DNA from: Notospermus geniculatus
Lineage: Eukaryota; Nemertea; Pilidiophora; Heteronemertea; Lineidae
Reading direction: 5' to 3'
Assembly (NCBI GenBank): GCA_002633025.1
Contig: NMRB01001883.1
Span: 65,421 to 129,420 of the forward strand
DNA length: 64,000 nucleotides
Below the pieces are notes generated by a model. It was given only the letters and a program-made list of their open reading frames with translations, was not told the origin of the DNA and made no database searches. A program made the position numbers and the translations under genes. Below, in pieces: positions 10,161 through 21,324 of the stretch. Numbering within the stretch: the first letter of the stretch is position 1; each line of letters starts with the position of its first letter.

Positions 10161-11174
10161 TTAGGCAAATCTTGAAACGGAAGAAGTGAGGGTTGATCGT
10201 TTTACAGAGCAGGAGAAGATGAACTTGACATTTTGTCGGAATTTCTTTACTGGCAATATGTAAAGGTAAGTATTGAATGCATAATTACACGACTCGATAA
10301 CGTCTGCACCTGTGAAGGTCAGTCTCTGTAATGCCGTTTCTAAAGGCGACCTGAGACCTGTTGGTGATTCATAAATATTCCAAAAGGTTGCTGTGATGCA
10401 AGCTGGAGTTTTAAGAACGAAAAAAGTAAAGCAGACAACAAGTAGCATGCGAATTATTTGTTTACTTGCGGCAGGTTTCGATTCATTCGTCAGGTCTTCT
10501 CGACGTCTTTCGCTGACTTTCAGAACAACAAGAATGCCGATGTTGCTAATGAATATCATCGCAAGTGGCACATAAACGCCGAGTATGGAGTAAAGCTGGT
10601 CATGAACAGTCGCCAGATGTCTGCTGAAGTGAAAAGGACAAAGCCATCCCATGAGTGCATCCCGTTTCTCTCGTAGTAAGTTCAATGGCAGGAGCAAGAT
10701 TGCAAGACCGACGAACAGACCAATCAGAAGGCGTTTGGCTCGGCCGACGCTGCCCCACCCTCGAGCTTTTAATGGGAACAGCATCGCCAAGAGCCGGCCC
10801 AGGGACATAGTTTGCAGAATGATTGAGGAAACCAGTCCAGAATAGTAGTACCAAAACAGATAATTATTGCAAAACCACTTCAGATTCGACATCGCACTGA
10901 CTTTCTCAAGTTTGATGGAAATTATGGCCCTTTGAAGGACAAACATGATTAGATACATAGAATCCGAGACTGCCATTCCTTTCATGTAAATGCACGTCGA
11001 GCTGTCCCTGTAGACGGGAAGGGATAAAACAAGGAAGGAGATGATGTTGCCAAAAACCCCTATTAGTGCTACGACGGGATGGAAGTATGTCTCCAAGATT
11101 CTACTGATCTTATAGATACGAGCAATTTCAGGGTTCGCAACGAGTTCCCACGTCCCGTTCACTACGAATGCCAT
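10161..11174 (-). CDS. Class A GPCR-like receptor, copy G3 (337 aa)
   Basis: Start chosen at ATG 11172-11174 (MAFVVNGTW); the frame stays open to 11225 but without an ATG. Glycosylation site NGT lies in the N-terminus. TM pattern and altered motifs are as in its siblings (GRL, LKTP, NTYLY). TM1 differs slightly (ETYFHPVVALIG). The tail ends SVSRFA. Unlike G1, G2 and G6, the sequence directly upstream of the start is rearranged: it contains a fragment identical to the terminus of a foldback element and then a stretch like the distal 5' block of other units, so promoter architecture may differ. Confidence 0.88.
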   Translation of the reverse strand: MAFVVNGTWELVANPEIARIYKISRILETYFHPVVALIGVFGNIISFLVLSLPVYRDSSTCIYMKGMAVSDSMYLIMFVLQRAIISIKLEKVSAMSNLKWFCNNYLFWYYYSGLVSSIILQTMSLGRLLAMLFPLKARGWGSVGRAKRLLIGLFVGLAILLLPLNLLREKRDALMGWLCPFHFSRHLATVHDQLYSILGVYVPLAMIFISNIGILVVLKVSERRREDLTNESKPAASKQIIRMLLVVCFTFFVLKTPACITATFWNIYESPTGLRSPLETALQRLTFTGADVIESCNYAFNTYLYILPVKKFRQNVKFIFSCSVKRSTLTSSVSRFA

Positions 11175-11187
11175 CGTGGCATTGGCA

Positions 11188-11208
11188 TTTCGGGGGCTTT
11201 GCGAAAAC
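11188..11208. repeat. Fragment of a foldback-element terminus just upstream of G3
   Basis: These 21 bases are identical to the terminal part of the foldback at 38168-38289 (compare 38169-38189, reverse complement). They lie 14-34 bases upstream of the G3 ATG. The stretch is open in the receptor frame but has no ATG. Confidence 0.6.
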
Positions 11209-11299
11209 TCTGTATTGTTGGTCACGTAACCCGAATTCGATTATTAAGTTCGCGCATACTGTGCAAAAAATACCTCGTCGGCTTTGTGGTTTGTAAGAC

Positions 11300-11828
11300 A
11301 GACGCATGTTGGTGAAAATACACCGATATTGAAAGTTTTAACTTGCGATAGAGCGAAGCCGTCTGGATGTGCTTTAGGTCAACAACATGCACAATACGAA
11401 ATGAGTCTGTCCGAGGTGTCACTCTCGTTGTTATCGTCGCTGTCCGATTAGCTGCATCTTTAACATATACTTTACTAGGGAAGACCTGATTGTGCGAGAA
11501 AAGACTACAGAGCTGCACTTGGACCTCGCCAGTACAAATTGCGTCATCATCAACCTAACCTCGAAAGAGATGTAACGAACTGATCTTCTCCCGTGAGAGG
11601 CACGCCGAACTTCCATGGGCGCTGCGAAATTCAAAGCATCAAAAACACCTTACTGTCAGTCGTCGAGAAGCGTCATATGGACTCTCTAAAATACTGATAT
11701 ACATGTAGGCCTACATTAGTATTTTCCCATGTTTAGCGACATATAATTGTGTAACCCGAGTTCTATTATCAGGTTCGTCGGCTTTTTGCTAACTGAGCGA
11801 GAACCATTTGTAAATGCTAGGTGAGGTT
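11300..11828 (-). promoter_or_regulatory. Conserved 5' flanking block of receptor G3
   Basis: Matches the block of other units over its whole length. The donor-like GTAAGTT reads GCAAGTT here (a GC-type donor would still be usable). The block is separated from the G3 start by about 125 bp of rearranged sequence. Confidence 0.4.
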
Positions 11829-11830
11829 AG

Positions 11831-12101
11831 ATGTCCCCGAGTGACACCACTTGTCTCCTGTTCCTCCTCTATTGAGTATTGGGAGGGAAATCTGGCATGA
11901 GGAGGCCCAGAAGACCAATGGCGCACTTAAGGAAGAAAAAAAGGGCGGGTGGGGGGGGGGGGGANTTCCCGCGCCCAACACCAGAATGAATGAGTCGTCA
12001 CAGTCGCCGCGTGGTGTCACTCGGGACATTCGATGTCCCCGAGTGACACCACTTGTCTCCTGTTCCTCCTCTATTGAGTATTGGGAGGGAAATCTGGCAT
12101 G
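11831..12101. repeat. 69-bp direct repeat around a low-quality poly-G stretch
   Basis: The same 69 bp occur at 11831-11899 and 12033-12101. Between them is a G homopolymer followed by a single N (11965). At the second copy a palindrome (gtggtgtcactcgggacat mirrored, about 12011-12053) is present. A real duplication, a foldback or an assembly overlap are all possible. The next 340 bp (12102-12445) are C-rich, with the word cccaatact repeated, and hold nothing I can assign. Confidence 0.55.
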
Positions 12102-12445
12102 TCTCCGGCAAATCACCACTGGCTCCACTTACATCACGTTGCACCACCCGTATTTCGGGGGATTGAGCACCCCCCAACACTACTTCCCAATACTATTCCC
12201 AATACTCAATCCTCCGAAATACTCCTTTCCCTTGGGAGCCGGAGGCCCCCCAACTTCCACAACGCCGAGCCCTGGAGGCCTCCGACCCCCAACCGGCGGA
12301 AGAGGAAAACCCCTTCCTACGTGATTAGAACACGTCGGTTGGACGCCGAAAGCAACAAAAAATTACCTTATACATTCTCCTAAACCCCAACGCCCCACTC
12401 CAACATGTTCAAACTGGCTGTCGCTCAAGCTTGTAATACCACTTA

Positions 12446-12599
12446 AGCTGCCCATACACGATCAATATTATTGCACAATATGAGGATCACAATGGGCAAT
12501 ACTATTGTCAATCTTTCTTCTAATTATCATGCTAGAAGCACACGACCACCCATTTGGGCCCCATATTGTGCAATAATATTGCGCCGTGTATGGGCGGCT
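12446..12599. mobile_element. 154-bp MITE with TTA target duplication
   Basis: The termini AGCYGCCCATACAC and complement enclose a further inverted stretch (caatattattgcacaatatg). TTA lies on both sides (12443-12445 and 12600-12602). Three-base TTA targets are typical of PIF/Harbinger. No coding capacity. Confidence 0.7.
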
Positions 12600-12845
12600 T
12601 TACACTCCATTCACCCATGATAATTCACGAACGAACGAATATATCACAACACAATTGCGCAACCGATCCTGAACGGTCCCACCCAGCCGTCTAATATACA
12701 CATGTATGCAACACATACCAGAGGCCCAATACACGTTCCCTATTCACCAGCCATGGAGAGCCCTGTGAAAACTTAATAGGGCCTATTTGCACATCACATC
12801 TGCACGTGGCTGTCGCGCCCCTCACTCCAAGCCCACAATGGCCTA

Positions 12846-12993
12846 TAATCTGCCCCCTCCTCGGCATACAAGCCCTCCACGGCTTTACTGGCCCTACTCG
12901 GCCGTGCCCTCCTCGGCACATTATAGCCCTCCTCGGCTTTAGGCCCTCCTCGGCCGTGCCCTCCTCGGCACATTATATCGCCCTACTCGGCGA
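12846..12993. repeat. Irregular minisatellite of ccctcctcggc units
   Basis: Units of 11-25 bp built on ccctMctcggc repeat about eight times with spacers such as acattatag. It is non-coding; the plus-strand ORF across it only reflects the repeat. Confidence 0.7.
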
Positions 12994-13109
12994 GGAAAAG
13001 AAAAATATATTTACCTAGAGGCAGGGCCAACCTCGGGACATGATTGATGTCATGATACCGAAAATTAGCTCTATTTCTATAGAATGGTATTTGAATTTGA
13101 GTGAACCAA

Positions 13110-13375
13110 TTATGTTGAGTGCATAATAATTACATGCCTCAATGTCGGCTGCCGATGGGCGATGGTCAGCATCTGCAATGCCATATCCAATCATGCCAAT
13201 CCTCACCTATGACATGCTGACGACTGAAGGTCGTTGCGATGCACTTTAATTTGGAGAATGAAAAATAAAGCAGCCTACAAGTTGCATGCTGAATTTACCG
13301 GATTATTTTTAACAGGCTTCGATTCAAATGTTTGGTCTTTTTGACGTCTTTTGCTGACTTATACATGTAGCACCA
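13110..13375 (-). pseudogene. Relic of receptor 3' coding region
   Basis: Collinear with 6905-7150 of G2 and with similar relics at 9505, 20300 and 23455. It begins at gagtgcataataattacatg and runs to gacgtcttttgctgac. Frameshifts are scattered throughout. A shared 3' flank (gtgtcacgtccaacc ... gtgacacgtgatc) follows it to about 13690. Confidence 0.6.
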
Positions 13376-14234
13376 AAAGAAAGTGTCACGTCCAACCTTC
13401 AATGGGCGTTGTGAAATTCATAGTATTCTCAAGAACGTCATTGAAAGTCTGTGACACGTGATCGACCTAGTACATGTAGTATTCTTCACAGCACCCCTGT
13501 TTGCAATCTTATCAATTGTGGCAATGGCTAAGCGGCCCGTTCCTTTGCTATTGGGTATCTCTAACAGCAGTATTGCCATTATCGAATCAAGAAGCAAAAC
13601 CCTTTTGCGATGAAATCAGTCAATCTTGTGAACAGAGAAACAGTCCATTGTGTGAAAACGTTCAATTCATACTACCATAAAGACATCAAACCCCTAAAGG
13701 AACCACTTGGGCACACGCTGTTGCTTGTCCGATGAGTTCCAGTTTTTCTCACCAAGTGGCTCTTATCACCCAAATTTCCAGGTTAAAATAATATTTCTAA
13801 TCAAATTTGGGTTGGTGGCCGTAGCATCCAACAATCCACTTCGATGTGATTGAGATCATTATAGCAAAAATGCCTCTATTAGTTTCACCAGAATTGTATT
13901 AAATTGGGAATGGATAAAAAAACATGAGATTAGGTAGGTTATCGCTTTATCAGAAAATGTTTCGGCTGAAAAAATGTCAGACCCCCGGCCGAGACCGGCA
14001 AGAACAGCAAGGAAAAGTTTTCGTGTTGGAACAAAAACACTTTTACTTTCGTTACTTATTTCTTGCAGACACCTTGTATTTGTAACAGTATCTGAAACAA
14101 TCAGGGGCAGATTTGTCCAGTTGTTGTGGGGATCTCTTCAAATGGACGAAGTTTGTCTTTTAGAGAAATGACACAAAGTGACTGTAAACATCTACATTCT
14201 CATTAATTTCTTTACTGCTTATGTGTTAGATATA

Positions 14235-14470
14235 CATGTAGGTGTTGAATGCATACATGCTTCAATGATGCCGTCTGCTAATCTGCTCATGATCAGCCTC
14301 TGTAACGGGTCCCCGATGAACTACTGACGATCGGTAAACATTCCAAACGTTTGCTATGGTGAAAGTTGGAATTTCAGAAACGAATAGAATGGCAGGCAGC
14401 GATCGCGTCGTCTTTTCGACGTTTTGGGCTGACATTTAGAACAACAAGAAAGTGTCACTTTCAACCTTCA
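14235..14470 (-). pseudogene. Relic of receptor 3' coding region, a separate lineage
   Basis: Resembles the G4 region 15030-15290 in order (catgcttcaatgatgccgtctgctaat, then gcgtcgtcttttcgacg, then ttagaacaacaagaa). It is more diverged from the 13110 and 23455 relics than those are from each other. No open frame. Upstream, 13690-14230 holds nothing I can assign. Confidence 0.5.
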
Positions 14471-14584
14471 ATGGCCGTTGTGAAATTCATACTCTTCACA
14501 AACGTCGTTGAAAGTCTGTGACAACGACCCGTATTCTGTTGGCATCACTCTTTCACAAATGCTCCCTCAAAAGTGGAAATGTCT

Positions 14585-14692
14585 TCTTGGAGACCTGTTA
14601 TCTTGTGTAATGGGTGATGTCTTGGACACCTGTTATTTTGTGTAATGGGTGATGTCTTGGAGACCTGTTTTTTGCGAAATAATGGGTGATCT
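14585..14692. repeat. Tandem repeat, about 35 bp x 3
   Basis: The unit tcttggasacctgttwtyttg plus tgtaatgggtgatg is repeated three times, the last with a small insertion. It sits between the relic and the G4 pseudogene. Confidence 0.8.
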
Positions 14693-14954
14693 CTAACAGC
14701 ATCTACCATTATTGGATCAAGAGCTAAACATCTTTGCAAGGAAAACATACCACGTAAACAGAGAAACAGGACGTCTATTGTCTATTGTCAGGTCATTAGG
14801 GGCAGAAAGATGTAGCAGTTCAGTTCTAATTTGGTAACCGAAACACCATGTACATCTCAAGCAAAAACATGTACGAGTGCTGTGGTCAACTCAAAGCAGT
14901 CCCGATATGTCCTGTGGTGGGGACATCTCTTGAAAGGGATGAGACCAGGGTAAT

Positions 14955-15950
14955 TTACTTCAAAAAACAAGAACACAAGATGTCCTTAACATTTTGGCGG
15001 AATTTCTTTACTGGTAATATGTAGAGATAAGTGTTGAATGCATAATTACATGCCTCGACGATGCCGTCTGCTATTGTGACGGTCAATCTATGTAATGCCG
15101 TCTCTAAAGGCGATCTTCGAAGTGCAGGCGATTCGTATACATGCCAAAAAGTTGCTGTGATGCACGCTGGCGTTTTGAGAACGAGAAAAGTAAAGCAAAC
15201 AACAAGTAGCATGCGAATTATTTGTTTACTTGAGGCAGATTTCGTTTCAGACGTCAGGTCTTCTCGACGTCTTTCGTTGACTTTCAGAACCACAAGAATG
15301 CCGATGTTGCTCATGAAAATCATCACCAGCGGTACATAAACACCTAAAATGGCGTAAAGCTGGTCATGAATGGTCGCCAGATGTCCGTTGAAGTGAAAAG
15401 GACAAAGCCACGCCTTGAATGCCTCTCGTTTCTCTCGTAGTAAGTTCAATGGCAGGAGCATGATACCAAGACCGACGAAGAGGCCAATCAGAAGCCGTTT
15501 GGCTAAGCCAACGCTGCCCCATGCCCGAGATTTTAATGGGAACAGCATTGCCAACAACCGGCCTAGGGACATTATCTGCAGAATGATTGAGGAAGCAAGT
15601 CCAGAGTAGTAGTACCAGAACAGATAGTGATTGCAAAACCACTTCAGATTCGACATCGCACGGACTTCCTCAATTTGGATTGAAATTATGGCCCTCTGAA
15701 AAAACATACATGAGCAAGTACATTGAATCCGAGACTGCCATTCCTTTCATGTAAACACACGTTGAGCTGTCCCTGTAGATGGGAAGGGATAAAACAAGGA
15801 AGGACATGATATTGCCAAACACCCCGATCAAGGCTATGACAGGTTGGAAGTAGACCTCCAAGATTCTACTGAGATCTGATAGACACGTGCAACATCAGGG
15901 TTGACACTGACTTTCAACGTCCCAGTTGCGTTTACTACGGTTGTCATCAT
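14955..15950 (-). pseudogene. Receptor copy G4, two frameshifts
   Basis: A full-length relative of G1-G7 that cannot be read in one frame. From the ATG pair at 15945-15950 the frame runs to an extra two bases (the second GA of gagatc, about 15871-15874) absent from siblings. Translation realigned there continues through TM1-TM2 until an A6 run at 15699-15704, where siblings have five bases (aagaa), giving a second shift. After that the frame is open to a stop at 14955 with a shorter tail (CSCFLK). TM6 retains LKTP and TM7 NTYLY. It is the most diverged of the seven in amino acids. The homopolymer shift could be a sequencing error; the two-base shift is less likely to be. Confidence 0.8.
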
Positions 15951-15999
15951 GAAAATGATTTGATGCACTACTGGGAAAAATACACTGATATCATGAGCA

Positions 16000-16520
16000 T
16001 TTTAACTTACGGTAGATTAAAAGCCATCAGGATGTGCTCTAGGTCAACATCACAAAACGAAAGTTCGAGTCTGCCCGCTATGTCACTCTCGTTGTTATCG
16101 TCGCTGTCCGATAAACTGCTTCTTGAACATATACTTTACTGGGGAAGACCTGATTGTGCGAGAAAACACTACAGAGCTGCACATGGACCTCGCCGTTGCA
16201 AACTGCTTCATCATCAACCTAACCTCGAAAGAGATGTAACTCACTGATCTGCTCCTGTGAGAGGCACACCTATCTTCCATATGGACAAAGTAAAACTTTG
16301 AAGTTATTAAAAACGCCGTATTACATGTATGAATTCCCGAGAGGCGTCAATTACGAACTTACAAAAAATGACTTGCATCATGTGAAGGTTATGTACCTGT
16401 CCATGTTTAGCGAAGTATAATTATTGTAACCCGAGTTCGATTATCAGGTTCGAGAGTACTGTATACATCGTCGGTTTTTTGCTAAGCGAGGGAGAACAAT
16501 TTGAGATTCTAGATACCGCT
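16000..16520 (-). promoter_or_regulatory. Conserved 5' flanking block of receptor G4
   Basis: Diverged version of the shared block, still with aacttac (minus-strand GTAAGTT) at about 16005 and the distal motif gtaacccgagttcgattatc. It shows more substitutions than the other copies, matching the age of the G4 coding part. The stretch 16521-16746 holds nothing I can assign. Confidence 0.35.
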
Positions 16521-16746
16521 GATTTCGAGGTGATTTAGTTCATACAGTGTCTTTAAAAAATTTTACCGTTTCCGTTTTCATCTGATCACTAGTTTTTCTT
16601 CTTTGGACTAAATGTTTCATCTTTTTTCAGGTTGATAATGAAGAATTTAGAAATTTGATTCATACGGGAAGTTTGACTTGTAATACAAAAATCTGGCTCA
16701 TTAGTTTCAGCAGAAATGTGTTTGACTAGTGGGAATTGACTTCAGA

Positions 16747-17161
16747 AGGGGTCAAGTATTACATACGTAAAATTTTGGAAATTTTTGACCCCCTCCCCCT
16801 GTACCCATGGCATACACATGAAGACCCCCTCCCCCATACGGCAAACGCAAAAAGTGTGAAATGACAATGCATACAGGGCTCCAGCTACCAGCAGTTTCCT
16901 ACATTTTTTTCTAAATTGGCTCGTTAAATTGGCTCGTAAAAATGCCATTTGCTACAATTTTCTTAAAAATCACAATGTTTTTTTTGAGAATTCACTTTGT
17001 AGTGTTGATCAAGATGACATTTTGGCTCCCACCAATTTATAAAAGGTGCGTATGCAAAATTGCATACACACAGCATATGCCCCCTCCCCTGGTACGCTCG
17101 CCATATGTATGGCTGATAACCCCACTCCCCCAGCTGCGTATGTAATACTTGAATGATCCCC
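16747..17161. repeat. Foldback element, about 415 bp
   Basis: The outer ends ggggtcaagtattacatacg and a mirrored version with a three-base insertion enclose purine/pyrimidine-biased arms (ccctccccct, catacacat). No ORF of interest. The 280 bp after it (17162-17440) are unassigned. Confidence 0.6.
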
Positions 17162-17444
17162 AAATATCAATCCTCTGGCGGGAAATAGAAGTGCAACGAA
17201 AATGTAAAGATTTTACGCTGGAAAAAACGTTTTAATTTGTTTCTTGCAGATATCTTCAGTGTAATCATACATGTAAAAATTAGAGACTAGGCAGTCAAAC
17301 ATGTCAGTTATCATGTCAGTTATCTGGATACCTCGTCAAAGAAAAAAAGTCAGTAAAACAAAGCTTATCTTTCTGAGCAAGCACTGGGGATACATGTACA
17401 CATGTAGCCTACATTCTGACGAAATTTCCCGAGTAAAGATAGGT

Positions 17445-17580
17445 GTTGAATTCGTTATAAGATGCCTCAGTGTTGCCGTCCGTTGTGATGGTCAGCCTCT
17501 CCAATCGTCACCATGACCTGCTGTCGATCGGTAAACTTTCCAAACGTCGTTGTAATGGAAGCTGACATTTTAGGCCAGTC
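17445..17580 (-). pseudogene. Short relic of receptor 3' end
   Basis: Collinear with the antisense of TM7 to TM6 (gttgccgtccgttgtgatggtcagcctct ... ccaaacgtcgttgtaatg) but short and diverged. A host stretch with the empty site of the 990-1127 element follows at 17708-17777. Confidence 0.4.
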
Positions 17581-18112
17581 TTTTTTAAACCTTGGTGCTC
17601 GGACATCTCCAGTGACAAATCGGGAGAGGAGGGCGGGAGAGATTGTCCACTTCCAACATAACCCCAACCAACGGTAATCCACCGGCCCCTGTTCCCATCA
17701 ATCTGGGTACGAGTTTAACTCGTCAGACCCACTAAAGCATCTCGTCAATATTCACGGACAAGTTGCGGTGACAAGAGTGCAGACGGCATGGAGAAAACGC
17801 GGAATTCCACGGAAATCCGCCAAGAATCCGTAACTGTAATTATAGCTTTTAACAATGGAATAAACTATACACTGGCCTTAACACATGTAGCATATAATAA
17901 TAATGAAATAACAAGGCCAAGCAAAGCAGTTGGAATGCAGCCACAGCGGGATTGTTTCTGTAGCCCAACCACCTTGCTACCTCGTATCTAGGCTAGTGCC
18001 AATATGATCAGAGATAAGGAGAGGGGACGGGAGGGGATGATCCACGTGACAAGTTTCACACCAGTTAATGGTACTGTATAAACTGTAGACCACCAAATTA
18101 TGTCTAGCGGAA

Positions 18113-18275
18113 ATAGCTTACTTACTTACTTACCTCACATCCCAAAATAGCTAACCAATCAACTGCGACGTTACAGATTCAAATTCAAAAAGAGCTAGCC
18201 AATCAACTACGTCGTTACATCAGGCAATACCGGTCCCTTATCCTTGAGTGTATGTTGGGACCGGGAACCAGTCTA
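18113..18275. repeat. Right half of the 1785-2068 foldback, in the G5 unit
   Basis: Nearly identical to 1918-2068, including ggaaccagtcta at its end. The left arm is absent. Together with the shared sequence through 18860 this shows that the 3' sides of units G1 and G5 derive from one duplication. Confidence 0.65.
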
Positions 18276-18467
18276 CGAATCGAGAAATTTTCACATCTGC
18301 CATTTTGTGATATGACCAAGACGGGATAGAAGCTTCACTGTGATTGGCTGGATTCGGCGGAGTTCAGTACTCCGCTGCTTCCCGAACGAAATGGCATGGA
18401 TGTCGCCAGGGTCTGAACCAAGCGCGAGTTGGGGAGCCGGTTGTGAAGACCCTGGGTGCGAGGATGG

Positions 18468-18560
18468 CTTTTATACCAGTTGCACACGAATTACCGTATT
18501 ATTTGGAACAGGTTTCGATTCAGATGTTTGGTCGTTTTTCACACGTCTTTCGCTGACTTA
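18468..18560 (-). pseudogene. Relic of receptor 3' coding region (G5 unit)
   Basis: Near-identical twin of the relic at 2262-2360, inherited with the duplicated flank. Confidence 0.5.
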
Positions 18561-18761
18561 TACAGTGTACATGTAGCACCAAAAGAAAGAGTCACGTCCA
18601 ACCTTCAATGGGCGTTCTGATATTCATACTATTCTCAAGAACGTCGTTGAAAATCTGTAACACGTGATCCACGTAGAATTCTCCACATCATATCTGCATC
18701 TCACAATTTACATGTATGCTGAGGAAAGTCGAGGCACCGATTTGATTATTCATCAAGTGGT

Positions 18762-19781
18762 TCAGGCAAATCTTGAAACGGAAGAAGTCAGGATTGATTG
18801 TTTTACAGAGCAGGAGAAAATGAATTTGACATTTTGGCGGAATTTCTTTACTGGCAATATGTAAAGGTAAGTATTGAATGCATAATTACACGACTCGATA
18901 ACGTCTGCACCTGTGACGGTCAGTCTCTGCAGTGCAGTTTCTAAAGGCGACCTGAGGCCTGTTGGTGATTCATAAATATTCCAGAAGGTTGCTGTGATGC
19001 AAGCTGGAGTTTTAAGAACGAAAAAAGTAAAGCAAACAACAAGTAGCATGCGAATTATTTGTTTACTTGCGGCAGGTTTCGATTCATTCGTCAGGTCTTC
19101 TCGACGTCTTTCGCTGACTTTCAGAACAACAAGAATGCCGATGTTGCTTACGAATATCATCGTAAGTGGCACATAAACTCCTAATATAAAGTAAAGTTGG
19201 TCATGAACATTCGCCAGATGTCTGCTGAAGTGAAAAGGACAAAGATATCCAATGAATGCATCCCGTTTCTCTCGTTGTAAGTTCAATGGCAGGAGCAAGA
19301 TTGCAAGACCGACGAACAGACCAATCAGGAGGCGTTTGGCTCGGCCGACGCTGCCCCAAGCACGAGTTTTTAACGGATACAGCATCGCTAACAGTCGGCT
19401 GAGGGACATAGTCTGAAGAATGACTGAGGAAACCAGTGCTGAATAGTAGTACCAAAACATATAATTATTGCAAATCCACTTCAGATTCGACATCGCACGG
19501 ATTTTCTCAAGTTTGATGGAAATTATGGCCCTCTGAAGGACATACATGATTAGATACATGGAATCCGAGACTGCCATTCCTTTCATGAAAATGCACGTTG
19601 AGCTGTCCCTGTAGACAGGAAGGGATAAAACAAGGAAGGAGATGATGTTCCCAAACACCCCCATCAAAGCTATGACGGGTTGGAAGTATGCCTCGATAAC
19701 TTTACTGATCTGATAGATACGTGTAACATCAGGGTTGACACTGAGTTTCAACGTCGTGTTGGCGTTCAGTGAAGTTGCCAT
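18762..19781 (-). CDS. Class A GPCR-like receptor, copy G5 (339 aa)
   Basis: ATG at 19779-19781 opens MATSLNANTT (glycosylation site NTT). The start lies directly after a minus-strand GTAAGTTA, because about 55 bp present upstream of G1 and G6 are deleted. TM landmarks are as in siblings, except that the TM3-ICL2 segment is distinct (SALVSSVILQTMSLSRLLAMLYPL; the DRY position reads SRL), as is KTRAWG. The coding sequence is mosaic: TM1-TM2 match G2, and ECL2-TM5 (KRDAFIGYLCPF, DQLYFILG) match G1. The tail ends SVSRFA. Confidence 0.9.
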   Translation of the reverse strand: MATSLNANTTLKLSVNPDVTRIYQISKVIEAYFQPVIALMGVFGNIISFLVLSLPVYRDSSTCIFMKGMAVSDSMYLIMYVLQRAIISIKLEKIRAMSNLKWICNNYMFWYYYSALVSSVILQTMSLSRLLAMLYPLKTRAWGSVGRAKRLLIGLFVGLAILLLPLNLQREKRDAFIGYLCPFHFSRHLANVHDQLYFILGVYVPLTMIFVSNIGILVVLKVSERRREDLTNESKPAASKQIIRMLLVVCFTFFVLKTPACITATFWNIYESPTGLRSPLETALQRLTVTGADVIESCNYAFNTYLYILPVKKFRQNVKFIFSCSVKQSILTSSVSRFA

Positions 19782-19784
19782 TAA

Positions 19785-20330
19785 CTTACGACAGAGCGAA
19801 GCCGTCAGGATATGCTTTTCAAAATACGAAAGGAGTCTGCCCGCGGTGTCACTCTCGTTGTTATCGTCGCTGTCCGATAAGCTGCATCTTTAACATATAC
19901 TTTACTAGGGAAGACCTGATTGTGCGAGAAAAGACTACAGAGCTGCACATGGACCTCGCCAGTACAAATAGCGTCATCATCAACCTACATGTAGCCTCGA
20001 AAGAGATGTAACGAACTGATCTTCTCCCGTGAGAGGCAAGCTGAACTTTCATGGACACTGCGAAATTCAAAGCATCAACGCCGAGAAGCGTCATATGGAC
20101 TGTCTAAAATACTGATATACATTCCCATGTTTAGCGACATATGTCATGTATGTAACCCGAGTTCGATTATCAGGTTCGTCGGCTTTTTGCTAACTGAGAG
20201 GGAACCATGTGTAAATGCTAGGTGAGGTGATTGATGTCATGATACCGAAAATTAGCTCTATTTCTTTAGAAAGGTGTTTGAATTTGAGCAAACCAATTAT
20301 GTTGAGTGCATAATTACATGTAGTATGCTT
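19785..20330 (-). promoter_or_regulatory. Conserved 5' flanking block of receptor G5
   Basis: Same block, joined directly to the start codon; aacttac at about 19783-19789 overlaps the last bases before the ATG. If that donor is used in other units, splicing must differ here, because no sequence remains between it and the ATG. Confidence 0.4.
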
Positions 20331-20570
20331 CAATGATGCCGGCTGCTAAGGATAGTGAGTAGTATCTGCAATGGCGTATCTAATGGTCACCTATGACATG
20401 ACCTGCTGACGACTGAAGGTTGCCATGCACTTGAATTCTGAAAATGAAAACATAAAGCATGCCACAAGATACATGTAATGTACATGTACATGCGAAATAC
20501 CAGATTATTTAGAACAGGTTTCGATTCAGACGTTTGGCCTTTTTGACATCTTTTGCTGACTTATAGCTCC
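20331..20570 (-). pseudogene. Relic of receptor 3' coding region
   Basis: Same family of relics as 13110 and 23455 (gttgagtgcataattacatg ... ggtttcgattcagacg). Indels of tacatgta-type sequence interrupt it. The shared 3' flank continues to about 20960. From 20961 to 21210 nothing is assigned. Confidence 0.55.
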
Positions 20571-21211
20571 AAAAGGAAGTGTCACGTCCAACCTTCAAAG
20601 GGCTTGTTGTGATTCATATTTATTTATTAGAGAGGTTAGGATCTTGAACGCGAACGACAAACGTGAACGGGAATGACGTCATTGTCGTTCCCGTGAAAAA
20701 TTCGTGTATATTTGGTTAAGAAGTGATTCTCACTGAACGTCATTGAAAGCCTGTGACACGTGATCCATGTAGCATTCCCCACACAGCATCTCTGTTTGCA
20801 ATGTTCTCAATTGTGGCTAAGAGGCCCGTTCATTTGCTATTGGGTATCTCTACTGCCACGAATCAAGAAGCAAAACCCTTTTGCGATGAAATTAGTCAGT
20901 CTTCTGAACCGAGAAACAGTCCATTGATTGTGTGAAAGCGTTCAATTCATAATACCAACAACAAGATGCCCATGGGCCAGGCGGTCAGCAGACATTATAG
21001 GCCTGGGTTTGATATAAGGCATGTACATAATAAGGGATTCCGCAGTGTTAGAGGATGGGTAGTGGGCGATGTTGAATTCCAGGTATTTTATTCACCAAAC
21101 GTGCATGGTTGGATAAGTGTGCTAATTATAAAGAGGGATTAAAGAGATAGTCATATACATTTCAATATTTTTCTGACAACTGGGCCTTTTTTACCTACCC
21201 CGTGAATTTCA

Positions 21212-21299
21212 TGTGCCTTTTTTACCAGTGCCTTTTTTACCGGTGCCTCTTTACTGTGCCTTTTTTACCGGTGTATTTTTTACCAGTGCCTTTTTTACC
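21212..21299. repeat. Minisatellite, 16-17-bp unit
   Basis: The unit gtgccttttttaccRgt is repeated about five to six times with small variations. The plus-strand ORFs across it only reflect the repeat. Confidence 0.8.
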
Positions 21300-21324
21300 T
21301 GGATTCAAACTTTTCACAACTTCT

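Noticed and set aside
10161-11225. Receptor G3 starting at 11225 with an N-terminus partly encoded by transposon sequence
   Set aside because: There is no ATG at 11225 (the codon is GTG); the first ATG in frame is at 11174, so the transposon fragment is upstream of the likely start.
3653-20094. Minus-strand ORFs of 60-100 codons in the 5' blocks (for example 11431-11634, 19861-20094) as a conserved small protein
   Set aside because: Start codons and reading frames differ from unit to unit after indels, so no single protein is conserved; untranslated leader or promoter sequence explains the similarity.
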